DNA from: Bacillota bacterium
GTDB taxonomy: Bacteria > Bacillota > Clostridia > Acetivibrionales > DTU013
Assembly (NCBI GenBank): GCA_023415815.1
Contig: JAEZJL010000203.1
Location: 1 to 11,426 of the forward strand
DNA length: 11,426 bases
Direction: 5' to 3'
This document shows, piece by piece, positions 1 through 6,504 of this stretch. A model generated the notes under the pieces. That model worked only from the letters and a program-made list of their open reading frames with translations, did no database searches and was not told the DNA's origin. Each line of letters opens with the position of its first letter. Position 1 is the first letter of the stretch. Made by a program: the position numbers and the translations under genes.

Positions 1-415
1 GAGGCACAGGGAGCTGCGCCCGCATGAATGGGAAACGCTTGAGACCTACAGGGACCTTGACGCCCGGCTGGAGGGCAGGCTTGCCGGTAAGGACGCGGTG
101 CTGCTTGACTGTATAACTGTAATGGTCTCCAACCTGATGCTTGAGAGCTCTATGGACTGGGAAGGCATCGGCATTGAGGAGATACGCATAGCCGAAGAAA
201 GGGCGGGACTTGAGATCGACAGGCTTCTCAAGCTTGTCCGGGAGGCGGAGATACCCTTTATAGCCGTCACCAACGAGCTCGGCATGGGCGTCGTACCGCC
301 GACCGTTCTTGGGAGGGCAATGCGCGATATAGGCGGCAGGGCCAACCAGAAGCTTGCCGGGGCTGCGGAAGAGGTCTATTTATGCGTCTCCGGCATCCCG
401 GTGAGAATCAAGTGA
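1..415 (+). CDS. cobU: Adenosylcobinamide kinase / adenosylcobinamide-phosphate guanylyltransferase, 3' part
   Basis: The reading frame is open from base 2 to the TGA at 413-415, giving 137 residues of a protein usually about 180 long. The N-terminal P-loop region lies outside the window. CobU phosphorylates adenosylcobinamide and then transfers GMP to it, making adenosylcobinamide-GDP in the cytoplasm for the nucleotide-loop assembly of cobalamin. The visible start, RHRELRPHEWETLE, matches the conserved H-x-x-x-RP-x-x-W-x-T-x-E segment just after the guanylylation region. LLDCITVMVSNL and the later AVTNELGMGVVPPTVLGRAM segment, which precedes a conserved RD-x-x-G-x-x-NQ stretch, are also typical of the family. 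The gene lies directly upstream of cobS and cobC, which carry out the next steps, so this is one operon. Nothing looks broken; the truncation is only the window edge. Confidence 0.93.
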   Translation, partial: RHRELRPHEWETLETYRDLDARLEGRLAGKDAVLLDCITVMVSNLMLESSMDWEGIGIEEIRIAEERAGLEIDRLLKLVREAEIPFIAVTNELGMGVVPPTVLGRAMRDIGGRANQKLAGAAEEVYLCVSGIPVRIK

Positions 416-449
416 GATGTATACCGGAAGGCTTTTCCGGCACATTTGG

Positions 450-456
450 GAGAGGC
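450..456 (+). promoter_or_regulatory. Shine-Dalgarno site that decides the cobS start
   Basis: The purine run GGAGAGG lies 5 nt before the ATG at 462. The in-frame upstream ATG at 417 has no comparable purine run at the right distance and would add a 15-residue, Arg/His-rich leader not expected in CobS. This supports translation from 462. Confidence 0.55.
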
Positions 457-461
457 ATCGT

Positions 462-1217
462 ATGATCTATCTGAAACGCTTTGTTTTAATGCTCCAGTTC
501 ATGACGACAATACCGCTCCGGTTCGACCTGAAGGCGACGCCCGAGGACTACGGCAAAGGCCTTGTATGGGCGCCCGCCGTTGGTCTTATTATCGGAGGTG
601 TGCTTGCAGGCTGCCGGTACGTATTTTCACTGGCTCTTCCCCAGGCGGTAACCGCCGTATTCGTCATGATCGTATATATCCTGCTTACGGGAGGGCTTCA
701 CCTGGATGGCCTTGGCGATACCTTCGACGGCTTGTTTTCCGGAAGACCGAGGGAAAGAATGCTTGAAATCATGAGGAACAGCCGCGTCGGTATGAACGCG
801 GTGCTTGCCGTGGTGTCTGTCATTCTGGCGGATACAGTCCTGCTGTATTCGCTGGAGGGGAAAGCGGCCCTTACGGCGCTGCTTCTGTTCCCTGTCGCCG
901 GGAGGACCGGCTCGCTCGTCTCTGCCGGGGTTTCCAGATACGCCAGAGAAGGCGGGGGTCTGGGAAAATCGTTCATTGACTGCTGCAGTACACCTGAAGT
1001 GGCCGCGGGGCTTGTGCTGCATTTTCTCATATTTTTTCTGGCGGCCGGTCCGAAGGGGTTGATAGCGGGCTTTATCCCCGCGCTTACGGCGTTTGCCGCC
1101 GTAAAGCTTTTCAGCAGGAGGATCGGGGGAGCCACGGGAGATATTCTCGGGGCGGTCTGTGAAATAAACCAAACGGTATTCCTGCTGGCCGTTCTGCTGC
1201 TTATGCGGCTATTTTGA
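462..1217 (+). CDS. cobS: Adenosylcobinamide-GDP ribazoletransferase (cobalamin synthase)
   Basis: This is an integral membrane enzyme that joins adenosylcobinamide-GDP with alpha-ribazole (or its phosphate) to give adenosylcobalamin (phosphate), the final step of nucleotide-loop assembly. From the ATG at 462 the protein has 251 residues, close to the usual length of about 250. The family motif LHLDGLGDTFDGLFSG sits at residues 79-94, with Asp residues that in this family are thought to bind Mg2+. It is followed by a conserved R-x-x-x-MLEIMRNSRVGMN stretch. Several hydrophobic segments (about 37-57, 60-78, 112-135, 185-205 and the C-terminus) indicate a polytopic membrane protein. It lies 46 nt after cobU and 12 nt before cobC. 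An alternative ATG at 417, one base after the cobU stop, would give 266 residues; 462 is preferred because of its ribosome-binding site. Confidence 0.93.
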   Translation: MIYLKRFVLMLQFMTTIPLRFDLKATPEDYGKGLVWAPAVGLIIGGVLAGCRYVFSLALPQAVTAVFVMIVYILLTGGLHLDGLGDTFDGLFSGRPRERMLEIMRNSRVGMNAVLAVVSVILADTVLLYSLEGKAALTALLLFPVAGRTGSLVSAGVSRYAREGGGLGKSFIDCCSTPEVAAGLVLHFLIFFLAAGPKGLIAGFIPALTAFAAVKLFSRRIGGATGDILGAVCEINQTVFLLAVLLLMRLF

Positions 1218-1229
1218 GGAGGTGTACGG

Positions 1230-1823
1230 ATGCTTGAACTGATACTTGTACGTCACGGTGAAACTGAAAGCAATATAAGGGGGACTTACTGCGGCTGGAC
1301 CGATACGCCGCTTAACGACAAAGGCGTGAGCCAGGCCGGGGAGGCTGCCCTCAAGCTCAGGGAGACGGAATTCGACGCCGTGTTCTGCAGTCCGCTTTCA
1401 AGAGCGGTCAGTACAGCACAGATTATTACGGCCGGAAGAGAGTGCGGCATAACGCTGGCCGAGCCCCTCAAGGAGCACAATTTCGGCATATGGGAGAACA
1501 TGACCCACCTGGAGATAAAGGAAAGGTATCCCGCTGAAGCCGCCGCCTGGGAAAAGGATTGGATGAATTATGAGATTATGGATGGGGAAAGCGCCATACA
1601 GGGGTACAAAAGGGTAGCGGGCTTTATCGACGGCCTCGCAGCCGAGCATGACAGCGGCGTTATTCTTCTGGTTTCACACCTCGGCACCATAAGGTACATC
1701 CTTGTGCACCTGCTCAGGCTGCCGGTCGAAAGCATATGGCGTTTCAGGGCGGATAACGGAGGCATTACCCGGATTGTCATCCCTGAGGATAAATATGCCT
1801 GGCTGAAAAATCTCAACATTTAA
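1230..1823 (+). CDS. cobC: Alpha-ribazole phosphatase (histidine phosphatase family)
   Basis: The gene encodes a 197-residue histidine-phosphatase (phosphoglycerate-mutase-like) protein. The catalytic motif L-V-RHGETESN lies at residues 6-15, with His9 expected to carry the phosphate. Arg58 in SPLSRA, the FGIWEN segment (residues 85-90) and the second active-site His150 in LVSHLGTIR complete the pocket. In the cobalamin pathway CobC removes the phosphate from alpha-ribazole-5'-phosphate or adenosylcobalamin-phosphate. The fold alone would also fit other small-molecule phosphatases. The assignment to CobC rests on the position 12 nt after cobS and the overall length. The GGAGGTG ribosome site overlaps the cobS stop region, 5 nt before the ATG, suggesting translational coupling. 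It appears to be the last gene of the cob block, since a separate promoter follows. Confidence 0.87.
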   Translation: MLELILVRHGETESNIRGTYCGWTDTPLNDKGVSQAGEAALKLRETEFDAVFCSPLSRAVSTAQIITAGRECGITLAEPLKEHNFGIWENMTHLEIKERYPAEAAAWEKDWMNYEIMDGESAIQGYKRVAGFIDGLAAEHDSGVILLVSHLGTIRYILVHLLRLPVESIWRFRADNGGITRIVIPEDKYAWLKNLNI

Positions 1824-1928
1824 CCGCAAAAAAAATATAGAAAGGGAACTGTTGAAATTTTGTCTGACATTTGCTAAGGCTGCATTAGTCAGCTGAGCCT
1901 CACAAAAATTTCGGTTTGAATTTTGCGG
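1824..1928. repeat. Nested inverted repeats downstream of cobC
   Basis: Three inverted pairs are nested in this A/T-rich spacer: CCGCAAAA (1824-1831) with TTTTGCGG (1921-1928), GAAATTTTGT (1854-1863) with ACAAAAATTTC (1902-1912, one extra base), and CTGAC (1864-1868) with GTCAG (1888-1892). There is no clean GC stem with a following T run, so it is not a textbook terminator. It may still end or process the cob mRNA, or may be chance in A/T-rich DNA. Confidence 0.35.
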
Positions 1929-1935
1929 CAAAGTC

Positions 1936-1964
1936 TTGACATCCGAGGGCTTTGCGTCTAAAAT
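1936..1964 (+). promoter_or_regulatory. Housekeeping-type promoter for the ECF S-component gene
   Basis: TTGACA (1936-1941) and TAAAAT (1959-1964) are separated by exactly 17 bp, which is a perfect -35 and a one-mismatch -10 of the sigma-A/sigma-70 consensus. Transcription would begin near 1971, leaving a leader of about 57 nt before the ATG at 2028. Confidence 0.75.
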
Positions 1965-1992
1965 ATCTCTAACCTTTCGATACACCTTTAAA

Positions 1993-2006
1993 GCGTATCG
2001 ATACGC
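1993..2006. promoter_or_regulatory. 14-bp perfect palindrome, candidate operator
   Basis: GCGTATCGATACGC is a perfect palindrome centred on CpG, about 22-36 nt downstream of the predicted transcription start and just before the Shine-Dalgarno AGGGGG (2015-2020). Overlapping partial repeats (CGATAC at 1978-1983 with GTATCG at 1995-2000; TCGAT at 1999-2003 with ATCGA at 2008-2012) give several mutually exclusive hairpins. A central CpG is common in LacI-family operators, but the binding protein is unknown. Confidence 0.4.
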
Positions 2007-2027
2007 ATCGACTCAGGGGGTTGGAGA

Positions 2028-2567
2028 ATGAATAATAACTCGATTAAAAAGATAGTGTTCAGCGGCCTTATGATAGCGCTCGTTTTTCTGGCTACATATT
2101 TTCCGCGCATACCGACGCCGCTTCCCGGAGGGTATTTCAACCTGGGGGATTCGGTGATAATGGTCGCGGCGATACTGATTGGGAGGAATACGGGCTTTGC
2201 GGCCGGAGCGATAGGCTCATGCCTTGCCGACCTGGCGCTCGGCTCCTTCCTTTTCGCGCCCATCACCTTTGTTGTAAAAGGCCTTGAAGGCTACCTGACG
2301 GGAGCTGTGGCACATACTGGCTTATCCGGAAGGCCTGTGCCGGCCGGCAGAAGTATAGTGGCAGTAACCGTGGGGGCCGCTGTCATGGTCGGCGGATACT
2401 TTCTGGCCGAAGCCTTTGTCCTGGGCTATTTCGACAGCGCCTTCGGCATAACGGCGGCAGCGGCGGAGCTTGTGCCGAACCTGATACAGGGAGTCCTCGG
2501 AGCTGTCGCGGGCTATCTCATAAGCGTCCTGCTCTCCAGGATGAATGTAAAGGCATATCTGGCATAG
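2028..2567 (+). CDS. ECF transporter S component (substrate-binding membrane subunit), substrate unknown
   Basis: The gene encodes a 179-residue hydrophobic protein with about six membrane segments. It has the features of S components of energy-coupling-factor vitamin importers: a short charged N-terminus (SIKKIV), a first helix leading to an RIPTPLPGGYFNLGD segment (residues 27-41), then repeated Gly/Ala-rich helices including AAILIGRNTGFAAGAIGSCLADL (about 47-69) and the FAPITFVVKGLEGYLTG stretch (76-92). Such proteins bind a vitamin or precursor and work with a shared EcfA-EcfA'-EcfT module, which is not encoded in this window. The GG-x-x-NLGD pattern resembles the riboflavin/hydroxymethylpyrimidine-type S components. 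The neighbouring cobalamin genes make a corrinoid-related substrate conceivable but do not show it. The gene has its own promoter and an AGGGGG ribosome site 7 nt before the ATG. No vitamin riboswitch was recognised upstream. Confidence 0.8.
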   Translation: MNNNSIKKIVFSGLMIALVFLATYFPRIPTPLPGGYFNLGDSVIMVAAILIGRNTGFAAGAIGSCLADLALGSFLFAPITFVVKGLEGYLTGAVAHTGLSGRPVPAGRSIVAVTVGAAVMVGGYFLAEAFVLGYFDSAFGITAAAAELVPNLIQGVLGAVAGYLISVLLSRMNVKAYLA

Positions 2568-2592
2568 TCCTGCCTGAAACACCGGGCGGCTC

Positions 2593-2622
2593 TTGATTAT
2601 CGGATGTATTTAGGGATATTAT
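2593..2622 (+). promoter_or_regulatory. Possible promoter for the metallo-beta-lactamase-fold gene
   Basis: TTGATT (2593-2598) and TATTAT (2617-2622) lie 18 bp apart, within the A/T-rich 86-bp gap before the downstream gene. Each box has one or two mismatches to consensus. No terminator precedes it, so read-through from the S-component gene is also possible. Confidence 0.45.
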
Positions 2623-2653
2623 ATAAGTATATTCTGAAATCGGAGTGACTGCC

Positions 2654-3391
2654 ATGAAACTGACAATACTTGGCAATAACGGGCCGTTCCCCGCGGCGGG
2701 AGGCGCCTGCTCGGGCTATTTGATAAGGGAGGGCTCGGCGAAGCTGCTGATCGACTGCGGAAACGGCGTACTGAGCAACCTACAGAGGCTGATAAGGCTG
2801 GAGGAGCTGGATGCGGTGGTACTTACCCACCTGCACGCCGATCACATGTCCGATATGATGGTCCTCAAATACGCCTGGCAGATCAAGAAGGGCAGGGGCG
2901 GGATAGGAAGGCTGCTGCCGGTGTTTGCGCCGCCCGAGCCTGCGGAGGAGTTTGGCAGGCTGGATGTAAAAGACGTATTTGACCTCAGCCCTGTGAGCGG
3001 GGAGCTGGCGCTTGATATCGGCGGTATAAGGATAACCTTCAGGCAGATGACCCATCCCGTGATGGATTTCGCCGTATCGCTCGAGGCGGGCGGACGGAGG
3101 CTTGTATTCTCCGGAGATACCTCCTGGGATGAAAATATGATTGAATTTGCCGCGGAAGCCGACCTTCTGATGCTTGATTCGGGGCTGCTTGCGGCTGAAA
3201 AGGCGGGCAAGGCCAGCGTACCGCACCTGACTGCGGAGGAATGCGGGATCATAGCCGCCAGGGCGGGGGTACGGAAGCTGCTGCTGACGCATTTCTGGCC
3301 CGAGCATGACGTCAGCGAGCTGCTGGCAGAGGCCGGAGCCGGCTTCGAAAACGTCCATGCCGCGGAGTTGATGAAGGAGTATACGGTGTAA
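2654..3391 (+). CDS. MBL-fold metal-dependent hydrolase, YhfI/RNase Z-like
   Basis: The gene encodes a 245-residue metallo-beta-lactamase-fold protein. The metal-binding signature is complete: H-x-H-x-D-H in THLHADHM (His59, His61, Asp63, His64), His134 in MTHPV, Asp155 in FSGDTSW, and His213 in LLTHFWPEHD. The N-terminus, with GNNGPFPAAGGACSGYL and LLIDCGNGVLSNL, resembles Bacillus YhfI and the RNase Z branch of the fold. It lacks the long insertion and full length of a classical tRNA RNase Z. It is probably a cytoplasmic phosphodiesterase or other hydrolase; the substrate is not known. The ATG at 2654 is chosen because GGAGTGA (2642-2648) lies 5 nt before it. The upstream in-frame GTG at 2645 falls inside that ribosome site. 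A good terminator follows at 3508-3541. Confidence 0.85.
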   Translation: MKLTILGNNGPFPAAGGACSGYLIREGSAKLLIDCGNGVLSNLQRLIRLEELDAVVLTHLHADHMSDMMVLKYAWQIKKGRGGIGRLLPVFAPPEPAEEFGRLDVKDVFDLSPVSGELALDIGGIRITFRQMTHPVMDFAVSLEAGGRRLVFSGDTSWDENMIEFAAEADLLMLDSGLLAAEKAGKASVPHLTAEECGIIAARAGVRKLLLTHFWPEHDVSELLAEAGAGFENVHAAELMKEYTV

Positions 3392-3507
3392 GCACTGGAA
3401 AATCTCCTTGAAGGGGTCTCCAGACCGCCAGCAAACCTTTTAACAGGCAGTCTATAGGTGGTAAAGGCGGCCAGGCTGAAATTTCTCTCACGCATATGCA
3501 GTATAAT

Positions 3508-3541
3508 AAACCGCGGGGATATAGATTTTCCCGTGGTTTTT
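3508..3541 (+). terminator. Intrinsic terminator of the MBL-fold gene
   Basis: A stem of AAACCGCGGG (3508-3517) with CCCGTGGTTT (3530-3539, one G-U pair) closes a loop of about 12 nt and is followed by a T run. It lies 117 nt past the stop codon. The gap in between (3392-3507) holds only a weak hairpin at 3395-3423 (CTGGA with TCCAG) and no gene. Confidence 0.7.
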
Positions 3542-3575
3542 GCGCATTTGGCCCGCATCCGGACCGCCTCAAATA

Positions 3576-3601
3576 AAAAACGGCGCATTTGCGCCGTTTT
3601 T
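3576..3601. terminator. Bidirectional intrinsic terminator between convergent genes
   Basis: AAAAACGGCGC (3576-3586), loop ATTT, GCGCCGTTTTT (3591-3601) form a perfect 11-bp stem. The stem is GC-rich in its core and has A/T arms on both sides, so it can end transcription in either direction. It lies 16 bp past the stop of the minus-strand chemotaxis gene and is its natural terminator, and it backs up the terminator at 3508-3541 for the plus strand. Confidence 0.88.
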
Positions 3602-3617
3602 GCTTCCATATTTTTAT

Positions 3618-4883
3618 TTACCTCAGCTTGTATCTCTTGAGCTTCTTGTCGAGCTCCTGTACCAGCTCGTCCAGGCTGTCCGCCGCGGAACTCATGTCAT
3701 CTATGGCCTTCAGCTGATGCTCAGTGGTCGCGGCCACCTCCTGGCTGGACGCCGCCGTTTCCTGCGACACCGAGGATATGTTCTCTATAGCGGCTATGAC
3801 CTCGTCCTTGTCCTGCTGCATTCTTGAAACGGCATTGTTGACGTCCTTTGTTTTCTGAACGATGGATACGATGCCGTTTGCTATATCGCTGAAGGATTTG
3901 TTCGTCATGTCGACCGCGGTATTCTGCTCCTGTGAGACCTTCTTCATGATCTCCATTGCTTTTATTGCCTGTTGCGATTCCTCCTGTATGCTCTGCATCA
4001 GGTTCGTGATCTCTTCGGTGGACCGCCTGCTCTGGTCGGCCAGCCTTCTGACCTCTTCGGCAACCACGGCGAAGCCCCTTCCGGCGTCGCCCGCCCTGGC
4101 TGCCTCAATTGCAGCGTTCAGGGCCAGCGTGTTGGTCTGCTCGGCGATATCTTCGATGGATTCGACAAAAAGACCGATATCCTTTGTTGTGCTTGTAAGC
4201 TTTTCCACCACCGAGAATATTTTCTCAGTCGTGTTGAAGTTTATTTCGGATTTCTCATGCAGGGTCCTGACAGCGTCAAGACCAACGCTGTTCAGGTCGC
4301 TGATCCGGTTGGTCTCCGACATGACGCCGTTATAGCTCTCATAGACGAAATTGATCTGGTCGGAAAGCTTTTCCACCATCTGTACGCCCTGCTGAGCTTC
4401 CTGGGCCTGGCTTGACGCTCCCTTGGCTATCTCGTCGACCGTCTTCGAGATCTCGTTCATGGCGCTGGAGGCCTCGCTTGCAGTGGCGCCGACCTTCCTT
4501 GAGGACTGGACGATCGACAGAGACAGTGTGAAAAACCCGTCGATAAGAATTCGTATGTCGCTCAATACCGCATTTACAATGGAGGATACGCCGCCCAGCG
4601 AACCGAAGCTTTTTGAATCGACAAGCTTTGAGAAGTCTCCCTGCTTGATTACCTCAAGGTCCGACGAGAAGCGCTTTGTAAGCTGTTTCAATATGTGATC
4701 CGTCGTTAACTTTATGACAAAGGACGTCAGGACAGCCGAAAGGAAAACAAAAACTGTTCCGATTATATCCTTTACGATCAGCATGTGCAGCGCTGCAAAT
4801 ACGACGCCGATGCCGACTGTAATGATAAGTATGATTTTTAATGGGTTAGCTGCCGTTTTTCTGTCACTCATAGAACTATTCAT
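3618..4883 (-). CDS. Methyl-accepting chemotaxis protein without extracellular sensor domain
   Basis: The protein has 421 residues. Two hydrophobic segments (about 14-36 and 39-60) form a tight membrane hairpin with no periplasmic/extracellular ligand domain between them. A short linker, perhaps a degenerate HAMP (about 61-112), leads into the long helical signalling domain. The cytoplasmic hairpin tip that contacts CheA/CheW is clear at about 242-285 (IAEQTNTLALNAAIEAARAG followed by GRGFAVVAEEVRRLADQS). Glu/Gln-rich flanks such as SSVSQETAASSQEVAA (370-385) fit methylation helices. There is no C-terminal CheR/CheB-tethering pentapeptide. It probably senses membrane state or a cytoplasmic partner, or works in mixed receptor arrays. 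The ATG at 4883 directly abuts a GGGGG run (4884-4888). Translation from the Met at residue 5 (ATG at 4871-4869) with that run about 12 nt upstream is equally possible. The gene stands alone, with its own terminator. Confidence 0.9.
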   Translation of the reverse strand: MNSSMSDRKTAANPLKIILIITVGIGVVFAALHMLIVKDIIGTVFVFLSAVLTSFVIKLTTDHILKQLTKRFSSDLEVIKQGDFSKLVDSKSFGSLGGVSSIVNAVLSDIRILIDGFFTLSLSIVQSSRKVGATASEASSAMNEISKTVDEIAKGASSQAQEAQQGVQMVEKLSDQINFVYESYNGVMSETNRISDLNSVGLDAVRTLHEKSEINFNTTEKIFSVVEKLTSTTKDIGLFVESIEDIAEQTNTLALNAAIEAARAGDAGRGFAVVAEEVRRLADQSRRSTEEITNLMQSIQEESQQAIKAMEIMKKVSQEQNTAVDMTNKSFSDIANGIVSIVQKTKDVNNAVSRMQQDKDEVIAAIENISSVSQETAASSQEVAATTEHQLKAIDDMSSAADSLDELVQELDKKLKRYKLR

Positions 4884-5046
4884 CCCCCGCTATTATATTT
4901 TTCTTCTTGTGCAGACTATCGTTAATTCAATATTAATTTCGCTATTGAAATATGGAATTCCTTCTTGATTGCAAATAAATTTGAGAAATTGTAGAAATTA
5001 AGGATATAAGCGCGAAAAGCTTTTACTTTCGCAGCCGTGCTGTTTA

Positions 5047-5075
5047 TTGACTTCGATTGTATAATTGTATACAAT
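5047..5075 (+). promoter_or_regulatory. Promoter of the citrate synthase/aconitase operon
   Basis: TTGACT (5047-5052) and TACAAT (5070-5075) are 17 bp apart, each one mismatch from the sigma-A consensus. Transcription would begin near 5082, about 39 nt before the ATG at 5121. The 237-bp gap between the divergent chemotaxis gene and this operon is otherwise A/T-rich; no convincing minus-strand promoter was found in it. Confidence 0.75.
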
Positions 5076-5081
5076 TATACA
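5058..5081. promoter_or_regulatory. 24-bp perfect palindrome overlapping the -10: candidate FadR-type (GntR) operator
   Basis: The half-site TGTATAATTGTA (5058-5069) is followed immediately by its exact reverse complement (5070-5081). The core ATTGTATACAAT fits the T-x-GT-x(0-3)-AC-x-A pattern bound by FadR-subfamily GntR regulators. It fills the spacer and covers the whole -10 box (5070-5075) of the operon promoter, so a bound protein should block RNA polymerase. The operon itself encodes a GntR/FCD regulator (8765-9445), the natural candidate to bind here. Binding is inferred. Confidence 0.7.
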
Positions 5082-5120
5082 TATATACATAATGGTATTT
5101 TTGTGAGGAGGAGGAACTGA

Positions 5121-6500
5121 ATGCTGGAATTCAACAAAAAGACGAACACGCTGGAACAGACCCAATACCGTTACTCACTCCAGGATGTGCAGGAGCCGAA
5201 CCTGTACAGGGAAATATACAGCTATGATGAAATTCCGAAATGCGCTTTCAACCATAGAAGGGTCCCGATGTTTCCGGCAGACGAAATATGGATAACCGAT
5301 ACCACCTTCAGAGACGGGCAGCAGTCAAGAGCGCCGTATACCGTAGAGCAGACCGTGACGCTTTACGATTATCTGCATAAGCTTGGCGGTCCGAAGGGCA
5401 TTATCAGGCAAAGCGAGTTCTTTCTGTACAGCGAGAGGGACAAGGAAGCGGTGTACAAATGTCAGGAAAAGGGCTACGAGTTTCCGGAGGTCACAAGCTG
5501 GATAAGGGCCACTAAAAACGACTTTCTGCTTGCAAAGAGCATGGGCGTGAAGGAGAGCGGAATTCTCGTCAGCTGCTCCGACTATCATATATTCAAAAAA
5601 CTTAACATGTCCAGAAGACAGGCTCTCGACCACTATATGGGCATCATAAAAAGCGCTATAGAGGTCGGCATAAAGCCGCGCTGCCATTTTGAAGACATCA
5701 CAAGGGCTGATTTCTACGGCTTTGTCGTACCCTTTGCGCTCGAGCTGCGCAAGCTCGGCGAGGAAAGCGGAATACCGATAAAGCTGAGAGCCTGCGACAC
5801 GCTCGGCTACGGCGTTTCCTATCCGGGCGCGGCACTGCCCAGGAGCGTGCCAGGTATCATTTATGGCCTGAGGCATCATGCGGGCTTGCCGAGCGAGCTG
5901 ATCGAATGGCACGGGCATAACGACTTTTACAAAGCCGTGGTCAACTCGGCGTCCGCTTGGATGTACGGCGCATCCAGCGTCAACTGCTCCCTGCTCGGCA
6001 TAGGCGAGAGGACCGGAAATACGCCTCTTGAGGCCATGGTCATCGAATACGCCCAGATCAGGGGTACGACCGACGGGATGGATACGACGGTCATCACGGA
6101 AATCGCCGACTACTATGAAAAAGAGCTCGGCTACAGCATACCGACACGGACTCCTTTTGTGGGCAGGCATTTCAATGTCACGCAGGCGGGCATACACGCC
6201 GACGGCCTTCTCAAGGACGAAGAAATATACAATATATTCGATACCGGAAAACTGCTGAACAGGCCTGTTGGCGTCGCCATCAACCAGACGTCCGGGCTTG
6301 CGGGCATAGCCCACTGGATAAACGGCTATTTTGGCTTCAACGGAAACCAGAGGCTCGATAAGCACGATGCGAGGGTCAAGAAGATGAAGGAATGGGTGGA
6401 CGGACAGTACGGCAACGGCAGGGTCACCGCCTTAGGCGACAGCGAGCTCGAAGAGGCTATTAAGGAGCTTGTGCCGGAGATCTTCGACCTGGTGCTGTAG
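5121..6500 (+). CDS. Re-citrate synthase (homocitrate/isopropylmalate synthase superfamily)
   Basis: The protein has 459 residues and a DRE-TIM metallolyase fold. The signature DTTFRDGQQS is at residues 60-69, with Arg64, Asp65 and Gln67. The divalent-metal site includes Asp60 and the HGH of EWHGHNDFYK (His264, His266). GIGERTGNTPLEA (293-305) is the conserved motif of the homocitrate/isopropylmalate branch. From memory of the family, its length, N-terminal extension and several long stretches (RQSEFFLYS at 96-104, CHFEDITRAD at 188-197, AGIHADGLLKDEEIYNIFDT at 356-375) match the Re-face citrate synthase characterised in Clostridium kluyveri better than homocitrate or 2-isopropylmalate synthases. 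No leucine-feedback domain is visible. It would make citrate from oxaloacetate and acetyl-CoA in the cytoplasm with Re stereospecificity. It is the first gene of the operon, with an AGGAGGAGGA ribosome site 6 nt before the ATG. The downstream aconitase supports citrate as the product. Confidence 0.85.
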   Translation: MLEFNKKTNTLEQTQYRYSLQDVQEPNLYREIYSYDEIPKCAFNHRRVPMFPADEIWITDTTFRDGQQSRAPYTVEQTVTLYDYLHKLGGPKGIIRQSEFFLYSERDKEAVYKCQEKGYEFPEVTSWIRATKNDFLLAKSMGVKESGILVSCSDYHIFKKLNMSRRQALDHYMGIIKSAIEVGIKPRCHFEDITRADFYGFVVPFALELRKLGEESGIPIKLRACDTLGYGVSYPGAALPRSVPGIIYGLRHHAGLPSELIEWHGHNDFYKAVVNSASAWMYGASSVNCSLLGIGERTGNTPLEAMVIEYAQIRGTTDGMDTTVITEIADYYEKELGYSIPTRTPFVGRHFNVTQAGIHADGLLKDEEIYNIFDTGKLLNRPVGVAINQTSGLAGIAHWINGYFGFNGNQRLDKHDARVKKMKEWVDGQYGNGRVTALGDSELEEAIKELVPEIFDLVL

Positions 6501-6504
6501 CGGA

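Noticed and set aside
417..461. In-frame upstream ATG that would lengthen cobS by 15 residues
   Set aside because: No suitable ribosome site precedes it, while GGAGAGG sits 5 nt before the ATG at 462. The extra residues are Arg/His-rich and unlike a CobS start.
1824..2027. Cobalamin, thiamine or other vitamin riboswitch before the S-component gene
   Set aside because: No B12-box or thi-box-like conserved element was recognised, and the predicted transcript leader (about 57 nt) is too short for these large riboswitches.
2645..2653. GTG start giving three extra residues on the MBL-fold protein
   Set aside because: The GTG lies within the GGAGTGA ribosome site that serves the ATG at 2654, and family members begin with the M-K-(L/V)-T-(I/V)-(L/I)-G strand.
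2842..3609. Long minus-strand open frame opposite the MBL-fold gene
   Set aside because: It is low in recognisable motifs and is a shadow of a gene whose full metal-binding signature is on the plus strand.
4884..4900. TATAAT on the minus strand just before the chemotaxis gene as its -10
   Set aside because: It would place the transcription start on or inside the start codon, and no -35 lies at a suitable distance.
5325..6365. 346-codon minus-strand open frame opposite the Re-citrate synthase gene
   Set aside because: It has no known motif and lies wholly within a well-supported plus-strand gene, so it is a by-product of codon bias.
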